Source: an uncultured Lentisphaerota bacterium (GTDB lineage Bacteria; Verrucomicrobiota; Kiritimatiellia; CAIQIC01). Taken from it: a DNA stretch of 64,000 nt. A program made the position numbers and the translations under genes. The notes under the pieces are model-generated. The model saw nothing but the letters and a program-made list of their open reading frames with translations, ran no database searches and had not been told where the DNA came from. This document shows positions 47,275 to 55,670 of this stretch, piece after piece. Each line of letters opens with the position of its first letter. The first letter of the stretch is position 1. Where the stretch lies: the NCBI GenBank assembly GCA_903889245.1, contig CAISWQ010000087.1, positions 1 through 64,000 of the forward strand, given 5' to 3'.

Positions 47275-47814
47275 ATGAACTTGCATGAGAAAACGCTGAC
47301 AAAAAAAACGCTCTATGCCGGCCGCATCCTCGCGCTCGAGCTGCAGGAGGTGGAACTGCCCGACGGCCGGCGCGCGCCGCGCGAGCTGATCCGGCACGCG
47401 CCCGCGGTCGGCGTGCTCGCGCGGCGGCCCGATGGCGTGTTCATCTTCGTCCGCCAATTCCGCAAGGCGGTCGAGCGCGTGATGCTGGAGATCGTCGCCG
47501 GCATCTGCGAGCCCGGCGAGGCGCCGGCCGCGACCGCCGCACGCGAACTGCGCGAGGAAACCGGCTACACCGCCGCCACGCTGGTCGAGCTCGGCAGCGC
47601 CTTCGCCACGCCCGGCTATGTGGATGAACAGTTCACCCTCTTCTTCGCCGAGCTGAACCCCGTCACGGGCGCGACCGAACACGACGAGGACGAGCGCGTC
47701 GAGACGGTCGCGCTGACCCGCGCCGCGTTCGAGCGGATGCTCGTCGCCGGCGAGGTGGCCGACGCCAAAACACTCGCCGCGTGGCTGCTTTTTGAGAAAA
47801 AGCTCGGCGGTTGA
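47275..47814 (+). CDS. Nudix hydrolase, ADP-ribose pyrophosphatase type
   Basis: A 179-residue Nudix enzyme. The catalytic Nudix box is complete (GICEPGEAPAATAARELREE followed by TGY) and matches Gx5Ex7REUxEExGU exactly. The surrounding fold, with FVRQFRKAVERVMLEIVAG before the box and FATPGYVDEQFTLFFA after it, is that of ADP-ribose pyrophosphatases. It would recycle ADP-ribose or similar nucleoside diphosphate sugars. TTGGAG lies 7 nt upstream of the ATG. Confidence 0.93.
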   Translation: MNLHEKTLTKKTLYAGRILALELQEVELPDGRRAPRELIRHAPAVGVLARRPDGVFIFVRQFRKAVERVMLEIVAGICEPGEAPAATAARELREETGYTAATLVELGSAFATPGYVDEQFTLFFAELNPVTGATEHDEDERVETVALTRAAFERMLVAGEVADAKTLAAWLLFEKKLGG

Positions 47815-47826
47815 CCGCAGATTTAT

Positions 47827-47844
47827 CTATCAAAATTTTGATAG
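47827..47844. promoter_or_regulatory. 18-bp perfect palindrome upstream of a response regulator gene
   Basis: CTATCAAAATTTTGATAG is its own reverse complement. It lies in a very AT-rich island, with TTTAATATT just downstream, 49 bp before the ATG at 47893. It could be an operator overlapping the promoter of the response regulator, or the terminator of the Nudix gene; the missing loop favours an operator. Confidence 0.5.
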
Positions 47845-47892
47845 TTTAATATTTTGCACAAGCCCCCCTTCTTGCGCCATGCTCGCAGCGCG

Positions 47893-48573
47893 ATGAGCAT
47901 TCACGTCGTAATAGTGGAAGACGAGACGATGGTGGCCGATATGTTCAGGGCCTGGCTAAGCCGGCGTACTCAAATCCAAGTCTTGGGCTGCGCCACCGAT
48001 GCCGCGTCGGCCCTCGCCCTGTGCCGTCAGAAACAGCCTGACATCGCGCTGGTGGATATCCAGTTGCCGGGGATGAACGGGTTGGACCTCTCGGAGCATC
48101 TTCTACGTGAGTTCCCGGCACTGAAGATCATCATCGTCTCCTGCCGCTCCAACCCTTACTGCCTGCTGCGCGCCGAGGAACTGGGCGTGCATGGCTTTGT
48201 GGACAAAATGAGCCCGCTCACCGTCCTGGAGAAAGCTGTCCGTACCGTGGCCTCCGGGGAACGTTACATCTCCGAAACGGTGACACAGCAACGGGATCGG
48301 GAACAGCGCAAGCCCGACGCCTTCAACAAAATCCTGACGGAGCGTGAACGGGAAATCCTCGGCTTGATTTCGCTGGGCTTGAGCGATGCCGACGTGGGCG
48401 CGCAACTCAACATCTCGCCGGGCACCGTGGGACTACACCGGCGCACCGCCAGCCGCAAGCTGGAAATTTTTAATGACCGTAAATTGATGCGCGTGGGCCG
48501 CGAACTGGGTTTGGATTTCAGTATTGCGGCCCAGCATGGTCGCAAGCGGCTGCGCCGCAAGAAACCGTGCTGA
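47893..48573 (+). CDS. NarL/FixJ-type response regulator
   Basis: A 226-residue two-domain regulator. The receiver domain has the acidic pocket (VIVEDET), the phospho-acceptor Asp in IALVDIQLPGMNGLDL, and the switch Lys in GFVDKMSP. A LuxR-type helix-turn-helix follows (LTEREREILGLISLGLSD). No histidine kinase gene lies nearby. The ATG at 47893 starts the receiver fold exactly; an in-frame non-ATG start about 39 nt upstream is less likely. Its own promoter may be controlled by the palindrome at 47827. Confidence 0.92.
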   Translation: MSIHVVIVEDETMVADMFRAWLSRRTQIQVLGCATDAASALALCRQKQPDIALVDIQLPGMNGLDLSEHLLREFPALKIIIVSCRSNPYCLLRAEELGVHGFVDKMSPLTVLEKAVRTVASGERYISETVTQQRDREQRKPDAFNKILTEREREILGLISLGLSDADVGAQLNISPGTVGLHRRTASRKLEIFNDRKLMRVGRELGLDFSIAAQHGRKRLRRKKPC

Positions 48574-48584
48574 CCTTTTCAGGT

Positions 48585-48711
48585 CAAGGAGATCGGGGTG
48601 AGGTGGTTGCTGCGGGTACCCGGGTGCCGCCGCCAGGGAGGTCGGGATGAGGCGCGAACCGGCAGGTTGGTGCCAGATCAGGTTGCGAACGCCAAGGAGG
48701 TCGGGGAGAGG
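48585..48711. repeat. Three direct repeats before a receiver-domain gene
   Basis: Three 19-mers share the pattern CARGGAGRTCGGGNNGAGG: 48585-48603 (CAAGGAGATCGGGGTGAGG), 48634-48652 (CAGGGAGGTCGGGATGAGG) and 48693-48711 (CAAGGAGGTCGGGGAGAGG). Spacings are 49 and 59 bp. The third ends 5 bp before the next start codon and doubles as its ribosome-binding site (AAGGAGG to GGGGAGAGG). They fill the gap between two response regulator genes. Confidence 0.7.
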
Positions 48712-48716
48712 CTCGT

Positions 48717-49088
48717 ATGTCGAGGATTGTAATCTGTGATAACGATGTGCAGGTCTGCCGTTTTTTTCAGGCGGCGTTGCAGCGCCATCTTTTCGAGGTC
48801 GAAATCGTCCACACGGCGCAGACGTGTCTCGCAGCCTGTCGTACGGCTGTGCCCCAGTTGCTCGTGACCGACCTGCATCTGCCCGATATGGGCGCCTTGG
48901 AGATGCTCCGGCTCCTGCGCGTACACATGCCCGGCACACCCATCATTGCCATCTCCGCCGATAATGACGAAATACTCCAAGAAGCCTGGCTCAACGGCGC
49001 CGACTGGGTCATGCGCAAGCCCATCCTGCCGGCACTCTTGATTCAGACCGCGCGCCACTTGATTTCCACACGCCCCGCCACGCCTTGA
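48717..49088 (+). CDS. Stand-alone receiver-domain response regulator
   Basis: A 123-residue single receiver domain (CheY-like). It starts MSRIVICDNDVQVCRFFQAA, has the phospho-acceptor in LLVTDLHLPDMGALEML, a conserved Ser/Ala in AISADND and the switch Lys in WVMRKPILP. There is no output domain, so it probably acts through protein contacts or in a phosphorelay. It lies 143 nt after the NarL-type regulator, behind three direct repeats. No kinase is nearby. Confidence 0.85.
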   Translation: MSRIVICDNDVQVCRFFQAALQRHLFEVEIVHTAQTCLAACRTAVPQLLVTDLHLPDMGALEMLRLLRVHMPGTPIIAISADNDEILQEAWLNGADWVMRKPILPALLIQTARHLISTRPATP

Positions 49089-49184
49089 GTCCGACCTTTC
49101 GACTTGTTCCCCCACCCTGAAACCGCTATGTCATCCCGCGCCTCGCGCGGCATAGCCATGAACACGTGCAACCATAGGGAACTT

Positions 49185-49231
49185 TTCCAAGGCGTGGAAA
49201 ATCCACCGCTTTCACTTTCCAATCCCTGGAA
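49185..49231. repeat. Phased palindrome cluster 9 (pair)
   Basis: TTCCAAGGCGTGGAA (49185-49199) and TTCCAATCCCTGGAA (49217-49231) have centres 32 bp apart. It is the same subtype as cluster 8. Confidence 0.82.
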
Positions 49232-49243
49232 TGTTCCGTTCCG

Positions 49244-49279
49244 CAAATCATCAAATCACAAGTCAAAAATCATAAATTC
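49244..49279. repeat. Heptamer array 6
   Basis: Units CAAATCA, TCAAATCA (8 nt), CAAGTCA, AAAATCA and TAAATTC follow each other in an AT-rich leader that ends 5 bp before the helicase start codon. Confidence 0.55.
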
Positions 49280-49284
49280 CTCTC

Positions 49285-51222
49285 ATGTCCCTCGACTTTG
49301 AACACGCCCTGAACGCCGAGCAGCTCGCCGCCGTGATGGCGCCGGACGGCCCGGTCCTCGTCATCGCCGCCGCCGGTACCGGCAAGACGCGCACGCTGAC
49401 CTACCGCGTCGCATGGCTCGTCGAGCGCGGCATCGCGGCGCGGCGCATCCTGCTGATGACGTTCACGAACAAGGCCGCGCACGAGATGCTCGAACGCGCG
49501 ACGCAGCTCGTCGGCGACTCGGTCGGCGGACTCTGGGGCGGCACGTTCCACCACATGGCGAACCGGATGCTCCGCCGCCACGCGCACCTGCTCGGTTACA
49601 AGGCGGACTACACGATCCTCGACGAGGACGACGCGAAGGGCCTCGTGAAAACCTGCGCGACCGAGCTCAAGCTCGCCGGCAAGGAATTCCCGAAGGCCGA
49701 CGTGCTCTTGAGCGTCTTCAGCTACGCCGCGAATATCGAGCGCCCGGTCGCGGAGCTGGCGGAGAAGCGCTTCGCTGATCACAACATCAAGGTCGAGGAG
49801 GTCCTGCGCGTCCACCAGGCGTATGAAGCGCACAAGCGGCAACTGCACGCGATGGACTTCGATGACCTGCTGGTCAACGGCCTGCGCCTGTTCCGCGAGC
49901 ATCCCGAAGTGCTCGCGCGCTACGAGGAGCAGTTCGAGCACATCCTGGTGGATGAATATCAGGACACCAACACGCTGCAGGCCGAGTGGGTGGACCGCCT
50001 CGCCAGGCGGCGGCAGAACCTGCTCGTCGTCGGCGATGATTTCCAGAGCATCTACTCGTGGCGCGGCGCGAACTTCGCCAACATCATGTCGTTCCCGGAA
50101 CGCTATCCCGGCACGACGATCTTCAAGCTCGTCACCAACTACCGCAGCGTGCCGGAGATTCTCGACCTGGCCAACGCGTGCATCGCGGGCAACCCGGAGC
50201 AGTTCCAGAAGACGATGAAGGCGACGCGCGCCGGCCACAAGAAGCCGGTGCTGACGCGGCTGCGCGATGGCGATAGCCAGGCGCGCTACGTCGTCGAGCG
50301 CATCCGCCGCTGCCTGCGGCAGGGCCGCGCGCCGACCGACATCTGTGTGCTCTACCGCGCGCATTTCCACGCGATGGAGTTGCAGATGGAGCTGACGCGG
50401 CAGGGCATCCCGTTCATCGTCACCTCCGGTGTCCGCTTCTTCGAGCAGGCGCACGTGAAGGACGTCTGCTCGCTCGTGCGCGTGCTCGTCCACGGCGATG
50501 ACCAGCTCGCGTTCGTCCGCCTGCTCGGCCTGCTGCCGAAGGTCGGCGAGAAGACCGCGCTGAAAATCTTCCACAAGCTCGGTGACAAGTTGGACGCGGC
50601 CGATCCCGACGCCGCCGCGAAGGTCGCGCGGCTGCTGCCGGAGGCCGCGCAGCCCGCGTGGCGCAAGATCGCGCCGCTCTTCGCGCAGTTTGGCGCGGAG
50701 CAACTCGCCGAGGATCCCGGCGAAATCATCTACCGTTTCCTGGCGGCGTTTTACGAGGACCACGCCGTCGCCGCCTTCGATAACCACGAGCGGCGTCTCG
50801 AAGATTTGCAGGGGCTGATCGCCTTCACCACGCGCTATGAGAACGCCGAGGATTTCTTGAGCGAGATCGCGCTGCTGACCAACCTCGATGCCGAGACCGA
50901 GGCGCCCGGCGAGGAGCGCCGCCCGATGCTCAAGCTCTCCAGCGTCCACCAGGCCAAGGGCCTGGAGTGGCCGGTGGTCTTCCTGCTCTGGATGAACGAG
51001 GGCCTGTTCCCCTCGCAACGTTCGCTCGATGACCACGCGACCGAGGCCGAGGAGCGACGGTTGTTCTACGTCGCCACCACCCGCGCCAAGGACGAACTGT
51101 ATCTGTGCTGCCCCGAAATCCGCCGCGTCCGCGATGGCGGCGCGATGCCCTGCATCCCCTCGCGTTTCATCACCGAGGTTCCCGCCGAGCTGTTCGAGGA
51201 GGAATACGTCGGCTTCATTTGA
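49285..51222 (+). CDS. UvrD/PcrA-family superfamily 1 DNA helicase
   Basis: A 645-residue ATP-dependent 3'-5' helicase for DNA repair or replication restart. Motifs in order: Walker A AAAGTGKTRTLTYR, motif Ia (TFTNKAAHEM), Walker B DEYQDTN, motif III (VVGDDFQSIYSWRGA), motif IV (TNYRS), motif V (SSVHQAKGLEW) and motif VI (YVATTRAK). It lacks the long C-terminal tail of UvrD and ends shortly after motif VI, so a Rep-like role is also possible. The MFS gene begins 11 nt after its stop. Confidence 0.95.
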   Translation: MSLDFEHALNAEQLAAVMAPDGPVLVIAAAGTGKTRTLTYRVAWLVERGIAARRILLMTFTNKAAHEMLERATQLVGDSVGGLWGGTFHHMANRMLRRHAHLLGYKADYTILDEDDAKGLVKTCATELKLAGKEFPKADVLLSVFSYAANIERPVAELAEKRFADHNIKVEEVLRVHQAYEAHKRQLHAMDFDDLLVNGLRLFREHPEVLARYEEQFEHILVDEYQDTNTLQAEWVDRLARRRQNLLVVGDDFQSIYSWRGANFANIMSFPERYPGTTIFKLVTNYRSVPEILDLANACIAGNPEQFQKTMKATRAGHKKPVLTRLRDGDSQARYVVERIRRCLRQGRAPTDICVLYRAHFHAMELQMELTRQGIPFIVTSGVRFFEQAHVKDVCSLVRVLVHGDDQLAFVRLLGLLPKVGEKTALKIFHKLGDKLDAADPDAAAKVARLLPEAAQPAWRKIAPLFAQFGAEQLAEDPGEIIYRFLAAFYEDHAVAAFDNHERRLEDLQGLIAFTTRYENAEDFLSEIALLTNLDAETEAPGEERRPMLKLSSVHQAKGLEWPVVFLLWMNEGLFPSQRSLDDHATEAEERRLFYVATTRAKDELYLCCPEIRRVRDGGAMPCIPSRFITEVPAELFEEEYVGFI

Positions 51223-51233
51223 GGGCCACGGCC

Positions 51234-52712
51234 ATGCTGGGCGCACATCTCTTTCGTCCGCACGCCCCCACCGGCGCCGCTGCCGGGATCTTGCAGGAAC
51301 CGCGACGGCAGCGGGCGCTCATCGCGTGCGTCGCGCTCGGCGCCTTCCTCATCAACCTCGATAGCTACATCATCAGCATCGCGCTGCCGGCCATCGCACA
51401 CTCCTTCCACGTCGGCACGAGCCTGGCGGCGTTGGTGACCGTGGTCTATCTGCTGGCGTTGAGCAGCACGCTGCTGTTCTTCGGCAAACTCGGCGACCGC
51501 CTCGGCCTCAAGCGCGTGTTCGCCTGGGGCTACGGCCTGTTCACGCTTGGCTCGCTGCTCTGCGGCATAGCGCCGAATCTCACCAGCTTGTTGCTCGCCC
51601 GCGCGCTCCAGGGCCTGGGCGGCGCGATGCTCTACGCCGTCGGCCCGCCGCTCCTCCCGCGCTGGCTGCCCGCCGGGATGCAGGGCTGGGCCTTCGGCCT
51701 CGTCATGACCGCCGGCGCTGGCGGCATCGCGCTCGGCGCGCCCGTGGGCGGCTTCATCGTCAGCCTGCTGGGCTGGCCATGGGTCTTCCTGCTCAACGTG
51801 CCCGTCGGACTCCTCGCGCTCTACGCCACGCTCCGCGCCCTGCCCGACGACGCCCCGCCAGCCACGCGCGAACACGCCGCGCCCTTCGACGTCGCCGGCG
51901 CGCTGATGAGTGGCGCGGGCGTGCTGCTGCTGGTCTTCGCCTGTAATCAAGGCGAGGAACTCGGCTGGACCTCGCCGCCGATCCTCGCCGGCTTCGTGCT
52001 GGCTTTTCTGGCGCTCGCGTTCTTCTGGCGGCGCGAGCGCGCACACACCGCGCCGCTGATGGACCCCGCGATGTTCTGCATCCCGGCGATCGCGCTCGGC
52101 AACCTCGCCGCGCTGCTGGCCTACATGCTGCTGGCGGGTGGCAATTTCCTGCTGCCCTTCTACCTTGTCGGCGTCAAGGGACTGCGCATCGAACAGGCCG
52201 GCCTGGTGCTGTTGGCCTACGCGGCGGTCTTCGCGGCTCTGTGCCCCGGTTGCGGCCGGCTGGCGGACCGCCTGCCGCCGCAGCGCCTGTGCGCGGCGGG
52301 CATGGCCCTCGCGACAGCCGCCGCGCTGCTCTTCGCGTTCACGCTGCACACGCCGGGCCTCTGGGCGGTGTTGCTCTACCTGGTGCTGCTCGCGCCGGCC
52401 TATGCGCTCTTCATCTCGGCGTGCAACAACCTCGTGCTGGGCCACGCGCCGGCGGGCGAAATCGGCATGGTCTCCGGCGTGTTCAAGACCGCCACGAACA
52501 TGAGCCTCGTGCTCGGTGTCTGCCTGCTGGAAACCGTTTTTTCCGCCGGCCATCCGGTGGCGGGCGCGGCGCTGCCGCCCGACAGCATCGCGGCCGGCTT
52601 GCACCGCGCGCTGCTCCTCGGCGCGCTCACCTCCCTGCTCGCCAGCATCAGCGTTGTCCTGATCAGATTTTCACGCCCCGTTCCAAGGCAGCACGCCGAC
52701 GGCATGGCATAG
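51234..52712 (+). CDS. MFS transporter, DHA2-type multidrug exporter
   Basis: A 492-residue proton-driven exporter with about 14 hydrophobic segments. Helix 1 has the DHA2-like start FLINLDSYIISIALPAI. The A-motif between helices 2 and 3 is GKLGDRLGLKRVF, and motif C in helix 5 reads AGAGGIALGAPVGG. These features place it with the EmrB/QacA group. It follows the helicase gene by 11 nt and may share its transcript. Substrate unknown. Confidence 0.9.
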   Translation: MLGAHLFRPHAPTGAAAGILQEPRRQRALIACVALGAFLINLDSYIISIALPAIAHSFHVGTSLAALVTVVYLLALSSTLLFFGKLGDRLGLKRVFAWGYGLFTLGSLLCGIAPNLTSLLLARALQGLGGAMLYAVGPPLLPRWLPAGMQGWAFGLVMTAGAGGIALGAPVGGFIVSLLGWPWVFLLNVPVGLLALYATLRALPDDAPPATREHAAPFDVAGALMSGAGVLLLVFACNQGEELGWTSPPILAGFVLAFLALAFFWRRERAHTAPLMDPAMFCIPAIALGNLAALLAYMLLAGGNFLLPFYLVGVKGLRIEQAGLVLLAYAAVFAALCPGCGRLADRLPPQRLCAAGMALATAAALLFAFTLHTPGLWAVLLYLVLLAPAYALFISACNNLVLGHAPAGEIGMVSGVFKTATNMSLVLGVCLLETVFSAGHPVAGAALPPDSIAAGLHRALLLGALTSLLASISVVLIRFSRPVPRQHADGMA

Positions 52713-52740
52713 GGATGCGTGCCGAAAAAACGTCCGGATA

Positions 52741-52965
52741 GTGTTCGGGATTGCAGCACCTGGCTCAACCATGCAGCGGCCAGCAGTTCCAGCGGAGCGC
52801 GGGAGGTGGTCACTAGCCAACACCCAGTTCGATAGTGAGTTCACCGACGGCATAGAGCTGACCGCCATCCCGAAACCGGCTTCCTGCAACCTGCTGCTCA
52901 TGCTCGGCGCCGCCCACTGGCTACGCCGCCGGCTGCGGGGCTCGCGCCGACTCTGGAACGGCTGA
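52741..52965 (+). pseudogene. Probable remnant of a PEP-CTERM exported protein (C-terminal sorting signal only)
   Basis: A GTG-initiated 74-codon frame whose last third reads AIPKPASCNLLLMLGAAHWL followed by RRRLRGSRR. This is the layout of a PEP-CTERM sorting signal: a Pro-x-Pro core, a membrane helix and a basic tail, normally read by exosortase. The Glu of PEP is Lys here. Nothing upstream looks like the mature protein such a signal would carry, and there is no clear ribosome-binding site. I take it as a decayed 3' end. Confidence 0.4.
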
Positions 52966-53264
52966 TCCCGGTCCTCGGTTCGGAAAACTCCTCTGGCTGT
53001 TTTCCAAGCCTTGGAACTTTCGGCGCGACTTTTCCAAGGATTGGAAAGTGGAACGTGGCTTTTCCCGAGCTTTGGAAAAGCGGCCCAAAGGTGCCCTCCG
53101 AGCGGCTGTTATCCGCGCGGCCAACAGTGGATAATTTCGCACAGGGTCACCCCGTAAGGGAGGTTTTGCCCATAGACTGACACCAACCGGAATGAGGCTC
53201 GACAGCCCAAGCCGGATGCGCTTCAATGCCGCAGGCTGATTTGACACAACCCGGGAGTTTTCAC
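52966..53264. other. Intergenic stretch upstream of the deacetylase-like gene
   Basis: It contains the three-copy palindrome cluster (53002-53077). The remaining 190 bp include a short GC-rich hairpin near 53145-53170 and the ribosome-binding site GGGAG before 53265. I found no riboswitch fold that I could name. Confidence 0.5.
53002..53077. repeat. Phased palindrome cluster 10 (three copies)
   Basis: TTCCAAGCCTTGGAA (53002-53016), TTCCAAGGATTGGAA (53032-53046) and a decayed 16-mer (53062-53077) have centres about 30 bp apart. Confidence 0.88.
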
Positions 53265-55538
53265 ATGAGAACCAGGCTTGTCGCGCTAGGAGTAGCCCTG
53301 ACCGTGGCAGCAAGCGCCGCGCCGGTGGGACCACGGCCAGGTTTCGGCCCACGTCCGCCGTTGGGCGAAAGACCCCCACGCGGGCAAAAACAGGCCAGCG
53401 AGAACGCCGACATCCGTGCGGTAGCCAGGGACCTCGGCAGCAAGGAAGCGCCCCTCCTGTTCTGCATCGGGCTGCACATCGAGCCGTTTGGTTCCACGGT
53501 CAGCAGCATCGTTGGCGGCGACCGGCCGCGCCCGCCGCGCGCCAACGTGGAAGGCGGGCAGCGTCCGCGTCCACCGCGCGCCGGCGTGGGCGGCGATGAG
53601 CCCCTGCCGCCGCGCCAGCAGCGACCGGGCATGGGCGGTGGCGGGCAACGCCCCGGTGGCGGCCAGGATTACAACGATCCTGAAATTTTCAAGATGCACG
53701 TCGGCAGCATCCAGTCGCTGGCCGCCATCATCGAGCAACACGGCGGCAAGCTGACCGTGCAGGCGCAGACGCCGTTCACGCGGGTGGCGGCGGAGAGCGG
53801 CGACAGCCTGCTGACCGACCTCCAAAAACGCGGCCACGAAATCGCGCTACACTTCCACGAGGACGCGCATCTGGGGCGTAACAGCGAAAACCTGCCCGCC
53901 GCCACGTGGGCCGCCGTCATGCGCGAGGAGTTGGACCTGATCCGCAGGGCCGTCGGCCGCGAGGTCCGCCTTCGTTACTGGAGCGGCGGCAATATTTTCC
54001 CCGGCGTCCTTGAGGCCGCCAGCGCCGCGGGCCTCGACGTGATGAGCGACCACAAGAATCCGCGCAAGCAGGAGACCGATCCCGCTCTGCTCGCCATTCA
54101 TCCGTGGCGGCCCGCCGGCGGGCCGGGCTTCGACGATGTCGCCGCCTTCGTCCGCCACGATCCCAAGGGCAGGATCATTTACCTGCCGGACGGCATCTTC
54201 GCCGATGCCGACTTCCATGCGCGCAAGCAAGGCTCCGACGCCGACTACCTGAACTTCCTGACCGACGGCCTTGAGCGCTCGCTGCGCGCCGCGCGGAAGG
54301 ATCGCGTGAACGTGTTCCACATCACCGTCCACCCCGGCGAGTTGCGCGGTAACCCGCGCGCGCAATTCCAAGTGGTCGCCGCGTGGCTCACCAAGGTGAT
54401 TGATCCGCTTGTCGCCGCCGGCAAGGTCAAGTGGTCCTCGTTCTCGGAGATGGCTGACGCCTATATCGCCTGGGAGCGCGCCAATCCCGAGGCGGATCCG
54501 CTGGGCAAAGGCGCCGCCAAGGCTGCGGCCGTTCCCGTGGCGACCGCGCCGTCGCCGGTGGCCACCGCCGCGCCAGCCGCCGGCCAGGGCTTGAGCGGCC
54601 CCGGCTACATCACCTTCGCCGTCAACGTCCACGACTGGTGCCATCCGCGCGAGAGCGCCGACACGCTCAAGCGACTCGCGGGCATGTTCAAACGCCACGG
54701 GGTGAAGGGCGATTTCTACCTGACCGCCCCCGTGGTCACCACCTATCGCGAGCACTGCCCCGATGTCATCAAGACGCTGAAGGATACCGGCATGTGCATC
54801 AGCTATCACTTCCGCCCGCCCCATCCCGCCTACACCGGCTTCAGCGACCGGCTGGCCAGCCTGAACGGCGCGGAGTTGGACGCGGCGCTCCGCGACGTCG
54901 AGACGTGCGAGCTTGATCTCGCCACCGGCGTCATCAACAAGGACCGCAAGGGCGGTTACGCACTCGTCGCCGAGGTCCTGGGCGCCCAGCCGGTGTGCGT
55001 CTCCGCGTTGTGTGACACGCCGAAGATCAAGATGGGTTTGTTGAAAATTTACCGCGAGATGGGCGCGCGGATGGCGCTGATGTACCACGAGAGCGGCACC
55101 AAGGTGGAACAGCCCTTCGAGTTTGTCGAGGGCCTGCTGGTGCGACCGAGCGACTTTAGCATCACACGCTGCAAGACGCCCAACGAGCCTTCCGACAACT
55201 TCTGGTGGAATCTTGTCAATCGCGACAGTGCTGCGGATCCCACGGCCATGCTGAAAAAGGAACTGGCCCACTGGAAGGCGTCGCGTCCGCCGCTAATCAC
55301 CGCGCTGATCCACGAGAACAATTACTACCGTCGCGGAGCGGAAACTTGGAAGGCCTTTTACCTCGACGGCCGCACCCCGCTGCCGCCGCCGTGGAACCTG
55401 AAGGCCGCCGACCCCTCCCGCGCGCGGCCCAAGCAGGAAGTGGAAAAGATTTTCACCGCCTACGAAAACCTGCTTGCCTACTCCGCCAAGCACCTGAAGG
55501 TCGTCACCTCCGCCGACCTCGCCGACCTCGCGCGCTAA
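53265..55538 (+). CDS. Exported protein with two polysaccharide-deacetylase-like (NodB-fold) domains
   Basis: A 757-residue exported protein with a signal peptide (RLVALGVALTVAASAAP). A low-complexity region rich in Pro, Arg and Gly (residues about 25-140) precedes a first NodB-like barrel (about 60-400, interrupted by the low-complexity loop; HEIALHFHEDAH, WSGGNIFPGVLEAASAAGLD, HITVHPGELRG). After a Pro/Ala linker comes a second barrel (about 445-757; FAVNVHDWCHPRES, MCISYHFRPPHPAY, MYHESG). Metal-binding His and Asp are partly visible (NVHDW), but the exact CE4 triad is not certain. A GGGAG ribosome-binding site supports the ATG at 53265. Probably acts on extracellular glycans. Confidence 0.65.
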   Translation: MRTRLVALGVALTVAASAAPVGPRPGFGPRPPLGERPPRGQKQASENADIRAVARDLGSKEAPLLFCIGLHIEPFGSTVSSIVGGDRPRPPRANVEGGQRPRPPRAGVGGDEPLPPRQQRPGMGGGGQRPGGGQDYNDPEIFKMHVGSIQSLAAIIEQHGGKLTVQAQTPFTRVAAESGDSLLTDLQKRGHEIALHFHEDAHLGRNSENLPAATWAAVMREELDLIRRAVGREVRLRYWSGGNIFPGVLEAASAAGLDVMSDHKNPRKQETDPALLAIHPWRPAGGPGFDDVAAFVRHDPKGRIIYLPDGIFADADFHARKQGSDADYLNFLTDGLERSLRAARKDRVNVFHITVHPGELRGNPRAQFQVVAAWLTKVIDPLVAAGKVKWSSFSEMADAYIAWERANPEADPLGKGAAKAAAVPVATAPSPVATAAPAAGQGLSGPGYITFAVNVHDWCHPRESADTLKRLAGMFKRHGVKGDFYLTAPVVTTYREHCPDVIKTLKDTGMCISYHFRPPHPAYTGFSDRLASLNGAELDAALRDVETCELDLATGVINKDRKGGYALVAEVLGAQPVCVSALCDTPKIKMGLLKIYREMGARMALMYHESGTKVEQPFEFVEGLLVRPSDFSITRCKTPNEPSDNFWWNLVNRDSAADPTAMLKKELAHWKASRPPLITALIHENNYYRRGAETWKAFYLDGRTPLPPPWNLKAADPSRARPKQEVEKIFTAYENLLAYSAKHLKVVTSADLADLAR

Positions 55539-55602
55539 CGCCCCATCGCGAAGCACGACTGGCCGCCGGCCAGCCCGCCTTCTCGCGGTGATCACCATCT
55601 CT

Positions 55603-55630
55603 TTGACATCCCCCGCGCTCTTGCTACTAT
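55603..55630 (+). promoter_or_regulatory. Sigma70-type promoter for pyrH-frr
   Basis: A consensus TTGACA (55603-55608) is followed after 16 bp by TACTAT (55625-55630). The predicted start is near 55637, giving a leader of about 34 nt to the pyrH ATG with GAAAGGCGAGG as ribosome-binding site. This is the clearest promoter in the window. Confidence 0.75.
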
Positions 55631-55670
55631 CGGCGCACCCCGCTATGGCGGCGGGACGGAAAGGCGAGGC

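Noticed and set aside
53145-53230. Possible c-di-GMP or cobalamin riboswitch before the deacetylase-like gene
   Set aside because: A few short strings look suggestive, but the conserved cores of these riboswitches are not present in the right order.
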